Source: Spirochaetaceae bacterium | GTDB lineage: Bacteria; Spirochaetota; Spirochaetia; Treponematales; Rectinemataceae | Reading direction: 5' to 3' | NCBI GenBank assembly: GCA_025355995.1 | Contig: JANXYQ010000103.1 | Location: forward strand, 1-64,000 | DNA: 64,000 bases | Part shown: in pieces, positions 8,597-16,047 of the stretch | How the letters are laid out: every line of letters starts with the position of its first letter | Position numbering within the stretch: the stretch's first letter is position 1 | Program-made: the position numbers and the translations under genes | Notes under the pieces: model-generated | What the model was told of the DNA's origin: nothing | Databases searched by the model: none | The model's input: the letters and a program-made list of their open reading frames with translations, nothing else

Positions 8597-9856
8597 ATGA
8601 GCGACAACTCCGACCGCCTGCAGAAATCGCATATCCTCCTCATCCTCCTGGTGTCCACCGCCAGCTTCTTCGAGGGCTACGACTTCATCATCATCAACCT
8701 CGTCCTGCCCTATCTACAGAAGGAATTCTCCTTGAGCATCCTCCAGGCGGGCTTGGCCGCGTCGACTATAGCCATCGGGACTATAGTCGCCTTCTTCGTG
8801 CTGAGGCTGGGCGACTACTTCGGGCGCAAGGCCATGCTGATGTGGACCGTGGTCGGGTACACCGCGGCGACCGCCCTCACCGCGGCCAGCCACAGCATCT
8901 ACGGCTTCATCGCGATGCAGTTTCTCGCCCGCGTCTTCCTGGTAGCCGAGTGGGGCATCTCCACCGTCATCATCGCCGAGGAGCTGCCCGCGTCCAAGCG
9001 CGGCGTCGGGATATCGATAGTGCAGGCCGCGGCCGGAGTCGGCGGCATAGTGGGCAGCGCCATCTTCCCCATCGTCGCCAAGGTCTCCCTCGGCTGGAGG
9101 GCGATGTACCTCGTCGGCATCATTCCCCTCGTCATCGTCTTCTTCATCCGCCGCAGCGTCCGCGAGACCAAGCGCTACGCCGAGGTCCGGGCCTCCCAGC
9201 CCGACAAGCCGAAGTGGGCGGAGATCCTCCAGCCCAAGCACCGCAGGAACCTCGTCGTGATAGCCTTCCTCTGGCTATTCATGTACCTGGGCTACACGCC
9301 CATCCTGACCTTCTGGACCACATTCGCGATGGGCGACCGCGGCCTGAACGCCGGCCAGGTGAGCCTCATCGTCGCGATCTCCTACACCATCGGGCTCTCC
9401 GGCTTCATCGCCGCGGGCAAGCTCATGGACAGGTGGGGCCGAAGGCCGACCTGCGTCCTCTTCTTCGGCGTCGGCGCCGTAGCGACCTTCGCCGCCTTCA
9501 ACGCCCCGCCCTCGCCCATCCTCATGGGCGCCTCCCTCGTAGTCCTCATCTTCTTCGCCACGAGCTACCTCACCCTCTGCTCCACCTACACCGCCGAGCT
9601 CTTCCCGACACGGCTTCGCGCCTCCGCCGCCGCCTGGACCAACAACACCCTCGGCCGCGTGGGCATGGTGCTCGCGCCCACGATGGTCGGCCTCCTCGCC
9701 GGCCTCTTCGCCCGCCCCGCCGGCGCCGCCCCCGCCTCGAGCGGCGTCGGTCCCGCGGTCGGCCTCATGGGCCTCTTCCCCCTGCTCTGCGCGGTCATCG
9801 TCCTCGTCTTCCTGCCGGAGACGAAGAACCGGGAGCTGGAGGAGATCAGCAGGTAG
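8597..9856 (+). CDS. MFS transporter (sugar/aromatic acid:proton symporter-like)
   Basis: A 419-residue 12-helix major facilitator protein. Helix 1 carries FFEGYDFIIINLVLPYLQKEF, close to the D-GYD motif of the AAHS/metabolite:H+ subgroup. Loop 2-3 has GDYFGRKAML and loop 8-9 GKLMDRWGRRPT. It begins nine bases after dctQ, so the same message probably encodes two unrelated importers, perhaps for one substrate under different conditions or for substrate and product. Substrate unknown; organic acids are the commonest for this subgroup. Confidence 0.9.
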   Translation: MSDNSDRLQKSHILLILLVSTASFFEGYDFIIINLVLPYLQKEFSLSILQAGLAASTIAIGTIVAFFVLRLGDYFGRKAMLMWTVVGYTAATALTAASHSIYGFIAMQFLARVFLVAEWGISTVIIAEELPASKRGVGISIVQAAAGVGGIVGSAIFPIVAKVSLGWRAMYLVGIIPLVIVFFIRRSVRETKRYAEVRASQPDKPKWAEILQPKHRRNLVVIAFLWLFMYLGYTPILTFWTTFAMGDRGLNAGQVSLIVAISYTIGLSGFIAAGKLMDRWGRRPTCVLFFGVGAVATFAAFNAPPSPILMGASLVVLIFFATSYLTLCSTYTAELFPTRLRASAAAWTNNTLGRVGMVLAPTMVGLLAGLFARPAGAAPASSGVGPAVGLMGLFPLLCAVIVLVFLPETKNRELEEISR

Positions 9857-9916
9857 CTTCTATGCGATCCGCCGAAGAATGGGTATTTTAAGAATATCAT
9901 TCGGAGAGGAGGCTAT

Positions 9917-10264
9917 ATGCGCGGCTATAATTCCGGCCAGGGTTACAAGGACATACTTCCCGGCATCGAGATCAAGACCCTCGTCCACGGCGAGAAGAGC
10001 CTTATGACCAAGTTCCGCATGCACGCGGGCAGCGAGCTTCCCCTGCATAGCCATCCCTACGAGCAGATCGGATACCTCGCCCAAGGCAGGATCCGGCTGA
10101 CCATAGGCGCCGAAACCCACGACGCGGCCGTGGGCGACAGCTGGTGCATAGCCCCGAACGTCGAGCACCGAGCCGAGATTCTCGAGGACTCGATCGCCCT
10201 CGAGATATTCACTCCGCTCCGCGAGGACTATATCAAGTACCTGAATCCCGAGGATGCTTCATAG
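9917..10264 (+). CDS. Small cupin-domain protein
   Basis: A 115-residue single-domain cupin. Motif 1 is complete, with metal ligands in HSHPYEQIGYLAQG (H-x-H, E, G), and motif 2 is GDSWCIAPNVEHRAEI with the second histidine. All four usual metal ligands are therefore present. GGAGG precedes the ATG. It is the last clear gene of the TRAP/MFS cluster and may act on, or sense, the transported compound. The reaction cannot be predicted from sequence alone. Confidence 0.88.
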   Translation: MRGYNSGQGYKDILPGIEIKTLVHGEKSLMTKFRMHAGSELPLHSHPYEQIGYLAQGRIRLTIGAETHDAAVGDSWCIAPNVEHRAEILEDSIALEIFTPLREDYIKYLNPEDAS

Positions 10265-10268
10265 CGCC

Positions 10269-10496
10269 ATGCGCTATATCCGGTACCTGCTCTACCTTTT
10301 CTTTTGCTCGCTGCTCATCCTCGGCGGCTTTTTGCTCTGCGGTCTCGTCAAGGGTCCGGGCGCGCATCGCCTAAACTCTGTCGTGAAACCCCTCATCACG
10401 GTGGCGATATTCATCCTCATCCGATATTCAGGGGGCTTTCCAAGAAAGGGAGAATCTCCCTGCCCAAGCTCGAGGGCATCTCGTCGAACCCCCTGA
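10269..10496 (+). CDS. Small membrane protein, possibly a truncated lysoplasmalogenase-like gene
   Basis: Four bases after the cupin stop an ATG opens a 75-residue frame with two hydrophobic helices (RYIRYLLYLFFCSLLILGG and SVVKPLITVAIFILIRY), followed by a basic, low-complexity tail. The KPL-then-hydrophobic pattern recalls the N-terminus of YhhN/TMEM86 proteins, which are about 200 residues long, so this could be the stump of one truncated at the decayed toxin-antitoxin locus. It could also be chance coding. No clear Shine-Dalgarno. Confidence 0.25.
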   Translation: MRYIRYLLYLFFCSLLILGGFLLCGLVKGPGAHRLNSVVKPLITVAIFILIRYSGGFPRKGESPCPSSRASRRTP

Positions 10497-10509
10497 CGCT
10501 GGAATGCCG

Positions 10510-10866
10510 TTACCGCGGGGCAATATCCCTCGGGGCCAGGAAGGCAAGACGGAAGTCCATCCAGGCTTCGACCATCGTGATCGAGATACGGGGCGAGGAA
10601 GACGAGACGGCCCGTAGCGCATGACGCGCGCTCATCGCGAGCTCTCGAAAGCGGTCTTCGGCGATGCTTTCCATCCACTGCTCGATAATCCTTCCGCCTG
10701 ATGGAAGCTTCCCGATTCTGAACTTCCTTGCGATCTCCCAAGCCGAGGCAGCGCTGACACTCACCTCGGTAGATGAATCCAGGAGAATCCAGCGAACGCG
10801 AGGAGAGAGCTTCTCCGGCTCGGACCACCACCACAGCAACGCATGCGTATCGAGGAGAATATTCAT
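10510..10866 (-). pseudogene. Degenerate PIN-domain toxin (VapC-like)
   Basis: 118 residues begin like an intact PIN ribonuclease: the first acidic residue is in MNILLDTHALLWWWSEPEKL, and SAASAWEIARKFRIGKLP carries the central glutamate. After ARHALRA the frame diverges: the expected HHxDPFDRM segment with the C-terminal acidic residues is replaced by SSSSPRISITM, and the protein stops early at DIAPR. Without that acidic pair the active site is incomplete. The start codon overlaps the stop of the shortened antitoxin (ATGA), the normal layout of the family. Best read as an inactivated toxin. Confidence 0.7.
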
Positions 10867-10973
10867 TGCTCCCAGGCTCCGAGCTCGCTATCCGACAAGG
10901 GATCGAAGAACGAATCCAGAGTAGCTCCCGAATATCGACCTAGGACCCGCTCATGGACATTGACTATGCTCAT
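10863..10973 (-). pseudogene. Internally deleted Phd/YefM-type antitoxin remnant
   Basis: A 36-codon frame directly upstream of the PIN gene and overlapping it by four bases. It joins a typical antitoxin N-terminus (MSIVNVHE) to a typical C-terminal toxin-binding tail (SFFDPLSDSELGAWEQ). The roughly 45 residues in between, which form the Phd dimerisation and DNA-binding core, are missing. The short length, the overlap and the operator upstream support a decayed antitoxin rather than chance. Confidence 0.6.
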
Positions 10974-10983
10974 ATTTATATAT

Positions 10984-11002
10984 TAGTCCACATACTGGAC
11001 TA
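10984..11002 (-). promoter_or_regulatory. Operator of the decayed toxin-antitoxin locus
   Basis: A perfect inverted repeat, TAGTCCA and TGGACTA, with a five-base spacer, centred 20 bases upstream of the antitoxin ATG in an AT-rich stretch (TATAAAT next to it). Type II antitoxins repress their own promoter through such dyads. Here the operator has outlived the DNA-binding domain that would use it. Confidence 0.55.
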
Positions 11003-11054
11003 CGTTAATCATATATGGTTCGTGACTGTTCAGATCCACGAGAAGGAGTCGATA

Positions 11055-12230
11055 TCAATCCTTTGCCGTGGCTTTCGATTGAACGCCACAAAACGCCCTC
11101 AGTCCCCTCCCCGCCTTCATATGCGCAGCGAGCCGGCCAAGCTCCGGCCTCGAGTGCGCAAAGAACTGTTTGTATCCAGCGCAAAAATAGTTTAAACCTG
11201 GCTCGCCGTCGGGGCATTCGCAGAAACGGTCCTTGGGGCAGCCTCCGTTGCAGGAGGCGAGGACCTCGCACTCGCGGCAAAAACGCGGCAGCGCGTCTCG
11301 CTTGGCCGCCCCGAAGGCCAACATGCGCGGGTCGGAGCCGAGGCCCGCGAGGCTGGTCTCGCGCAGGCTGCCGATCCTGTGCTCGGCCTGGACGAAATGA
11401 TCGCAAGCGTAGAAGCTTCCCTCGCGCTCGAGGACCGCCACGTCGCCGCAGGTCTCCCGATGGACGCAAAGGGCGTGCGGAGCGCCGTAGATCGGCCGCA
11501 GGGCCTCGTCGAAGGCCTGCACGACGATACGCCCCACGTCTTCGCGGATCCACAGATCGAAGACGGCACAGAGGAAATCGCCGACCGCCTCGGGGCTCGG
11601 GGCGGCGGAAGCCGCGCCGGTCTGGCCGGGCCGTGGCGCGAGGGGAAGGAACTGCAGGTACTTGGCGCCGGCGTCTTTGAAAAAATGATAGACCCGTTCG
11701 GGCTCGGCGGCGCTTCGGGCGGTGAGGACGCAGAGCAGGTTGACGAAGACCTTTCTCTCCCGGAGCAGTTCGAGGGCGCGCATGACGCTCGCGTGGCTGC
11801 CCGAGCCGTCCGCGCCCGTGCGATATAGATCGTGCAGGTCGGCCGGCCCGTCGAGGCTCAGGCCCACCGAGAAACCCTCCTCCGCGAGGAAGTCGGCCCA
11901 TTCGGCGTCTATGAGGGTGCCGTTGGTCTGCAGGCCGTTCGTGACGCTCCTCCCGGCCGGCAGACGGGCGCGCTGAAGGCGCGTTATGCGGCGGAAATAC
12001 TCGAGGCCGAGGATCGTGGGCTCGCCCCCGTGCCATTCGAAGTGGACGGAGGTCGAGGGCGAGGACGCGATGCGTTGCGCGATATAGCTCTCGAGGAGCT
12101 CTTCGGGCATGGGCCAGGCGGCGGCCTCGAAGGCGGATTCCTTCTCGAGGTAGTAGCAGTAGTCGCAGCGCAAGTTGCAGCGGGCCCCGGCCGGCTTGGC
12201 CATGACGAGGCACTCTCGAGTCGCGGCCAT
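11055..12230 (-). CDS. Anaerobic sulfatase-maturase-type radical SAM/SPASM enzyme
   Basis: A 391-residue protein with the radical SAM cluster motif CNLRCDYC at residues 18-25, followed by the anSME pattern FEWHGGEPTILG, NGLQTNGTLID and GLSLDGPADLHD. A SPASM region at the C-terminus supplies cysteines for two more Fe-S clusters (CGDV, YACDHF, CRECEVLASCNGGCPKDRFC). These enzymes oxidise a cysteine or serine in a sulfatase to formylglycine without oxygen. No sulfatase is visible in the window, so the target must lie elsewhere or be another substrate. It is downstream of, and ten bases from, the dienelactone hydrolase gene on the same strand. Confidence 0.9.
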   Translation of the reverse strand: MAATRECLVMAKPAGARCNLRCDYCYYLEKESAFEAAAWPMPEELLESYIAQRIASSPSTSVHFEWHGGEPTILGLEYFRRITRLQRARLPAGRSVTNGLQTNGTLIDAEWADFLAEEGFSVGLSLDGPADLHDLYRTGADGSGSHASVMRALELLRERKVFVNLLCVLTARSAAEPERVYHFFKDAGAKYLQFLPLAPRPGQTGAASAAPSPEAVGDFLCAVFDLWIREDVGRIVVQAFDEALRPIYGAPHALCVHRETCGDVAVLEREGSFYACDHFVQAEHRIGSLRETSLAGLGSDPRMLAFGAAKRDALPRFCRECEVLASCNGGCPKDRFCECPDGEPGLNYFCAGYKQFFAHSRPELGRLAAHMKAGRGLRAFCGVQSKATAKD

Positions 12231-12240
12231 TCCGGACGCT

Positions 12241-13053
12241 CTAGCCCGACAGGACCTTGGCGAAGAAACCGAGGAGCCGCCAGTAGGAGTCCCGCGCCGC
12301 GCCTTCGTGATAGGAGGGGCCGTCGTCGTTGAAGAAGGCGTGGCTGGCTCCCGGGTAGACCTGCTTCTCGAAGGTGACGCCCGACGCGCGGAGGGCCTCC
12401 TCGAGGATGGGTATGCCCGCGTTGACCCGGGCGTCCTCGCCGCCGTAGAACCCGATGACGGGGCAGCGGATGGCTGCCGCCAGCTGCGGCTCGGGGGAGC
12501 TGCCGTAGTACACGGCGGCGCCAGCCAGCTCCGACTCCTCGCAGGCGAGCAAGGCCGATAGGCCGCCGCCCATGCAGAAGCCCACGCAGGCGACCTTCTG
12601 CTCCTTGGTTTCGGGCCGGTCGTTCCTCAAGTAGCGGAAGGCGGCGCGCAGGGAGGGCACGAAGCTAGCCATCCGCCCGACCGATCCGAAAATGGCAGCC
12701 TGGCTCTCCGCGATGCGGCTCCGCTCGGGCTCGGGGATCCCGGCCATCGTCTCCTCTCGCAGGGCGGGGTCGCGCATCGCGCCAGGGGGCATCCTGAACA
12801 TGGCCGCGAAGGCCGCCGTAATCCTCTCCCGCGAGAGCTCGGGCGGCCTCTCGCCGTTCACGGCGAAGAGGTCGGGGGCGAGGGCGGCGTAGCCCGCGGC
12901 CGCGATGCGGCGGGTCACGTCCTCGATATGGTCGTTGACGCCGCCCACTTCCTGCACGACGATCACGGCGGGAAGGGGGCCCTTGGCCCTCTCGGGAACC
13001 GCGAAGAATCCCGCCTGATCGCCGTAGCGGACGCGCTCGCATTTAATCGCCAT
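12241..13053 (-). CDS. Dienelactone hydrolase family protein
   Basis: A 270-residue cytoplasmic alpha/beta hydrolase. The nucleophile is a cysteine in GFCMGG (C160), with the acid in GGEDARV (about D207) and the histidine in GASHAFFND (H238), the triad arrangement of dienelactone hydrolase. An insert near residues 70-130 is longer than in the Pseudomonas enzyme. GGAGG precedes the ATG. It is transcribed ahead of the radical SAM gene. Family members hydrolyse lactones and small esters; the natural substrate is unknown. Confidence 0.92.
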   Translation of the reverse strand: MAIKCERVRYGDQAGFFAVPERAKGPLPAVIVVQEVGGVNDHIEDVTRRIAAAGYAALAPDLFAVNGERPPELSRERITAAFAAMFRMPPGAMRDPALREETMAGIPEPERSRIAESQAAIFGSVGRMASFVPSLRAAFRYLRNDRPETKEQKVACVGFCMGGGLSALLACEESELAGAAVYYGSSPEPQLAAAIRCPVIGFYGGEDARVNAGIPILEEALRASGVTFEKQVYPGASHAFFNDDGPSYHEGAARDSYWRLLGFFAKVLSG

Positions 13054-13156
13054 AGGGACCTCCAGGCCGCCTAGTATATACCGCTGCGACGGCCAGGGGA
13101 GCCCCTATTGCGATCCGGTCGCCTACAACCGATACTTGGCGTCTCTAGGAGGAACG

Positions 13157-14719
13157 ATGCGGGCATACGAGGGTAAAATCATAACCTGCGGGATCGGGAG
13201 CGCGAGCGCCCGCTATCTCGTGGAGGACAGGGGCAGGATCCTTTACGCGGGAGACGGCCTTCCGGAGGAATATCGCTCCGCGCCCAGGATCGAATTGGGA
13301 GCTCGGGCCCTCCTCCCCGCCTTCGCCGACGCCCACCTGCACTTCACCTCGTACGCCCTCTTCGCATCTAGCCTGGCGCTCGACCTCCGCGACGCCCGCT
13401 CCATTCCCGAGACGGTCGAGATGGTCCGCGCCGCGGTCCGCGGCGCGCGGCCCATCCTCGGGTTCGGCGTCTCCGCGCACGCGATAGCCGAGGGCAGGCT
13501 CCTCGAGAAGGCCGACCTCGACGCGGCCCTTCCGGGAGTGCCCGCCTATCTCATCAAGTACGACGGGCACGCCGCCGTCGCTAGCTCCGCCCTCCTCGAA
13601 CGCCTGCCCGCGCGCATACGCAGTCTGCGCGGCTACGACGGCGGCAAGGGGCAGCTCTTCCAGGAATCCTACTTCGCGGCGACGGATTTCATGACGAGCT
13701 CGGTGTCGCCCATCGCGCTGGCCGGGGCCATGCTCCGGGCCATCGACCTCATGGCGGCCAAGGGCATCGCCCTCGTCCACCCCGCGGAGGGCGTGGGCTT
13801 TCCCGGCGACATGGACCTGGTGCTGGCTCGGACGATCGCGCGCGGCGCGCGGAATCCGATCGCCTTCCGAGTCTTCTTCCAGACGATGGAAACGGCCAAG
13901 GCGCGCAAGCACGGCCTGCCGCGGATCGGCGGCTGCTTCGCCACCGCTCTCGACGGCTGCTTCGGCTCGGTGGACGCCGCCATGCTCGAGCCCTACTCGA
14001 ACGACCCCTCCAACCGCGGCATCCTGTTCTACCCTCAGGAGAAGGTCGACGCCTTCGTGGCCGAGGTCGAGGACATGGGGCTCCAGGTGGCGGTGCACGC
14101 GATAGGCGACGCCGCCTTCGACCAGGCGGTGACCGCCTTCGATCGAGCCCTCAAGGGAAAACCGCGCCGCGACCACCGCCACACGATCATCCACGCCTGT
14201 CTGCCGACGGCGCGCGGCCTCGACAAGGCGGCCGAGCTCGGACTCTGCGTGTCGGCCCAGCCGGCCTTCAACGACTGGCCCCTCGAGCCCATGAGCTACC
14301 TGGAAGGGATCCTCGGGACTCGCGCCCTGCGCCTCAACCCCGTGAAGACGCTGATAAAGGCGGGACTAACCGTCGCCGGCGGGTCGGACGCGCCCTGCAC
14401 CATCCCCGACCCGATCGCCGGCATCCACGCGGCCTGCAACCACCCCGACCCCGCGGAGTCCCTCGATATCATGCAGGCCATACGGCTATTCACGATCGAC
14501 GCGGCCAGGCTCTCCTTCGACGAGGCCGAGCGAGGGAGCCTCGAGGCCGGCAAGGTCGCCGACATGGTGATCGTCGACCGCGACCCCCTCGGCGTGAAGC
14601 CCTCGGAGCTGAAGGGCGTCAAGGTCGAGTCCCTGATCCTGCGCGGGAAGCCCTACGAGGGCGGAGGCGGCGTCGCCGGCGCGCTGGCGAAGGGACTGCT
14701 GTCGCGCGCCGCGACCTAG
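13157..14719 (+). CDS. Metal-dependent amidohydrolase (YtcJ-like, amidohydrolase 3 family)
   Basis: A 520-residue TIM-barrel hydrolase. Metal ligands are visible in FADAHLHF (H-x-H), VAVHAIGDAAFDQA, the HTIIHAC strand and GGSDAPC with the catalytic aspartate. LEAGKVADMVIVDRDPL near the C-terminus is the usual amidohydrolase closing motif. The ATG at 13157 is chosen because TAGGAGGAACG lies just before it; an in-frame TTG further upstream lacks this spacing. Members hydrolyse amides or N-formyl/N-acyl compounds; the substrate is not predictable. Convergent with the aldo/keto reductase gene. Confidence 0.92.
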   Translation: MRAYEGKIITCGIGSASARYLVEDRGRILYAGDGLPEEYRSAPRIELGARALLPAFADAHLHFTSYALFASSLALDLRDARSIPETVEMVRAAVRGARPILGFGVSAHAIAEGRLLEKADLDAALPGVPAYLIKYDGHAAVASSALLERLPARIRSLRGYDGGKGQLFQESYFAATDFMTSSVSPIALAGAMLRAIDLMAAKGIALVHPAEGVGFPGDMDLVLARTIARGARNPIAFRVFFQTMETAKARKHGLPRIGGCFATALDGCFGSVDAAMLEPYSNDPSNRGILFYPQEKVDAFVAEVEDMGLQVAVHAIGDAAFDQAVTAFDRALKGKPRRDHRHTIIHACLPTARGLDKAAELGLCVSAQPAFNDWPLEPMSYLEGILGTRALRLNPVKTLIKAGLTVAGGSDAPCTIPDPIAGIHAACNHPDPAESLDIMQAIRLFTIDAARLSFDEAERGSLEAGKVADMVIVDRDPLGVKPSELKGVKVESLILRGKPYEGGGGVAGALAKGLLSRAAT

Positions 14720-14726
14720 CGCCGAG

Positions 14727-15923
14727 CTAGCCCTTGATCTTCTGCACGAGCCGCACAAGGGCCGCGGCGGGCTTCAGTATCTTGATCGCGAGCTCGGCGT
14801 CGGCTTCCTTCAACTTCTTCCTGATCTCGATGTGCTGAGGGCACTTCTTCTCGCAGGCCCCGCACTCGGTGCAGAGCGAGGCGGCCGAGCTCTTGCCGCC
14901 GCTCATGCCCGAGGTGAAAAGCGTGTACTGGAAGCGAGTCTGCTTGCCGTTGAAGAGGTGCTTCGAGTTGAGCATCGAGAAGGCGTAGGGTATGTCGACG
15001 CCGAAGGGGCAGGGCATGCAATACGAGCAGCCCGTGCAGCCCACGCGCATCAGGCGCGAGTAGACCGAGCGGATGTCGGCCATCATGGACTTGTCGGCGG
15101 GCTTGAGCATGCCCGGAGACGACGCCTCCGCGAGGGAGATGTTCTCCTCGACGTGGGCCTCCTCGTTGAGGCCCGAGAGCACGCACGACACCTCGGCCTG
15201 GTCCCAGATCCAATCGAGGGCCCAGCCGGCCGCGCTCTTCTTGATCTCCGCCTTGCCTATCGTCTCGGCGACCTCGGCGGGCAGCCTTCCCGCGAGAGAG
15301 CCGCCGCGAAGCGGCTCCATGACGACCACGCCGAGGCCCTTGCCCGCCGCGTGAACCAGGCCCTCGCGGCCGGCCTGGTAGTGCTCGTCCATGTAGTTGT
15401 ACTGGATCTGGCAGAAATCCCAGGGATAGTCGTCGACCACCTTCTTGAACTCGTCCTTGTTGCCGTGCCAGGAGAAGCCCGCGAAGCGTATCTTACCCGC
15501 GGCCTTGGCCGCGGCGAGGAACTCGGGATAGCCTAAGTCGCGCAAGCGGGCCCAGGAGCCGAAATCGTTGAGCGCGTGCGCGAGGAGGAAGTCGACGCGG
15601 TCCGTGTCGAGGCGCCGGAGGCAGGTCTCGAGCGTCTTGTCCATGTCCTTCTGCGAGAAGACGATATACGGGGGGATCTTGTCGGCGATATAGACCTTGT
15701 CGCGAGTCGCGCCCTGCATCACCTTGCCTAGGATCGACTCGCTCTGCCCGCCCAGGTAGGCCCAAGCCGTGTCGTAGTAGTTGACCCCGCGGTCCAACGC
15801 CGTGCGGAGCTGCCGCTCGGTGCGCTCCGCGTCGATGCGGCCGTTCTTCTTCGGGTAGCGCATGCAGCCGTAACCCAGGGCCGACACCTTGACGCCCGTC
15901 CTGCCCATATCCCTGTAGATCAT
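14727..15923 (-). CDS. Aldo/keto reductase with C-terminal 4Fe-4S ferredoxin domain
   Basis: 398 residues. Residues 1-280 form an aldo/keto reductase barrel with the catalytic tetrad in YYDTAWAYLG (D, Y), DKIPP (K) and LLAHALND (H). Residues about 310-375 hold two cysteine groups, CTGCSYCMPCP and CTECGACEKKCPQ, expected to bind two 4Fe-4S clusters. Such fusions are common in anaerobes and are thought to take electrons from ferredoxin rather than NADPH alone. The ATG at 15923 follows GAGG at a good distance; a GTG six bases earlier is less likely. Substrate unknown. Confidence 0.92.
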   Translation of the reverse strand: MIYRDMGRTGVKVSALGYGCMRYPKKNGRIDAERTERQLRTALDRGVNYYDTAWAYLGGQSESILGKVMQGATRDKVYIADKIPPYIVFSQKDMDKTLETCLRRLDTDRVDFLLAHALNDFGSWARLRDLGYPEFLAAAKAAGKIRFAGFSWHGNKDEFKKVVDDYPWDFCQIQYNYMDEHYQAGREGLVHAAGKGLGVVVMEPLRGGSLAGRLPAEVAETIGKAEIKKSAAGWALDWIWDQAEVSCVLSGLNEEAHVEENISLAEASSPGMLKPADKSMMADIRSVYSRLMRVGCTGCSYCMPCPFGVDIPYAFSMLNSKHLFNGKQTRFQYTLFTSGMSGGKSSAASLCTECGACEKKCPQHIEIRKKLKEADAELAIKILKPAAALVRLVQKIKG

Positions 15924-16009
15924 GTTCACCTCGAGGGGCGCGAAGATTTATGGCCGAAGCCTGCGCCGCGGGAGGAGTGTAGCGCGGAGAGGGAAAATAA
16001 TGAAGGGCG

Positions 16010-16047
16010 GACTCGGGGCGCGCCCGCGCCCTAAGCCCGCCCGAGTC
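16010..16047 (-). terminator. Stem-loop after the surface-protein operon
   Basis: A perfect eight-base stem (GACTCGGG with CCCGAGTC) and GC-rich loop begins at the stop codon of the lipoprotein gene. On the minus strand it is followed after a few bases by TTCATTATTTTCCC, an imperfect U-rich tract, so it is a plausible but weak intrinsic terminator. Confidence 0.4.

Noticed and set aside
10292-10834. 180-residue minus-strand frame through the toxin remnant
   Set aside because: It has no family pattern and lies in a different frame from the PIN start, which shows clear similarity and the ATGA overlap with the antitoxin remnant.
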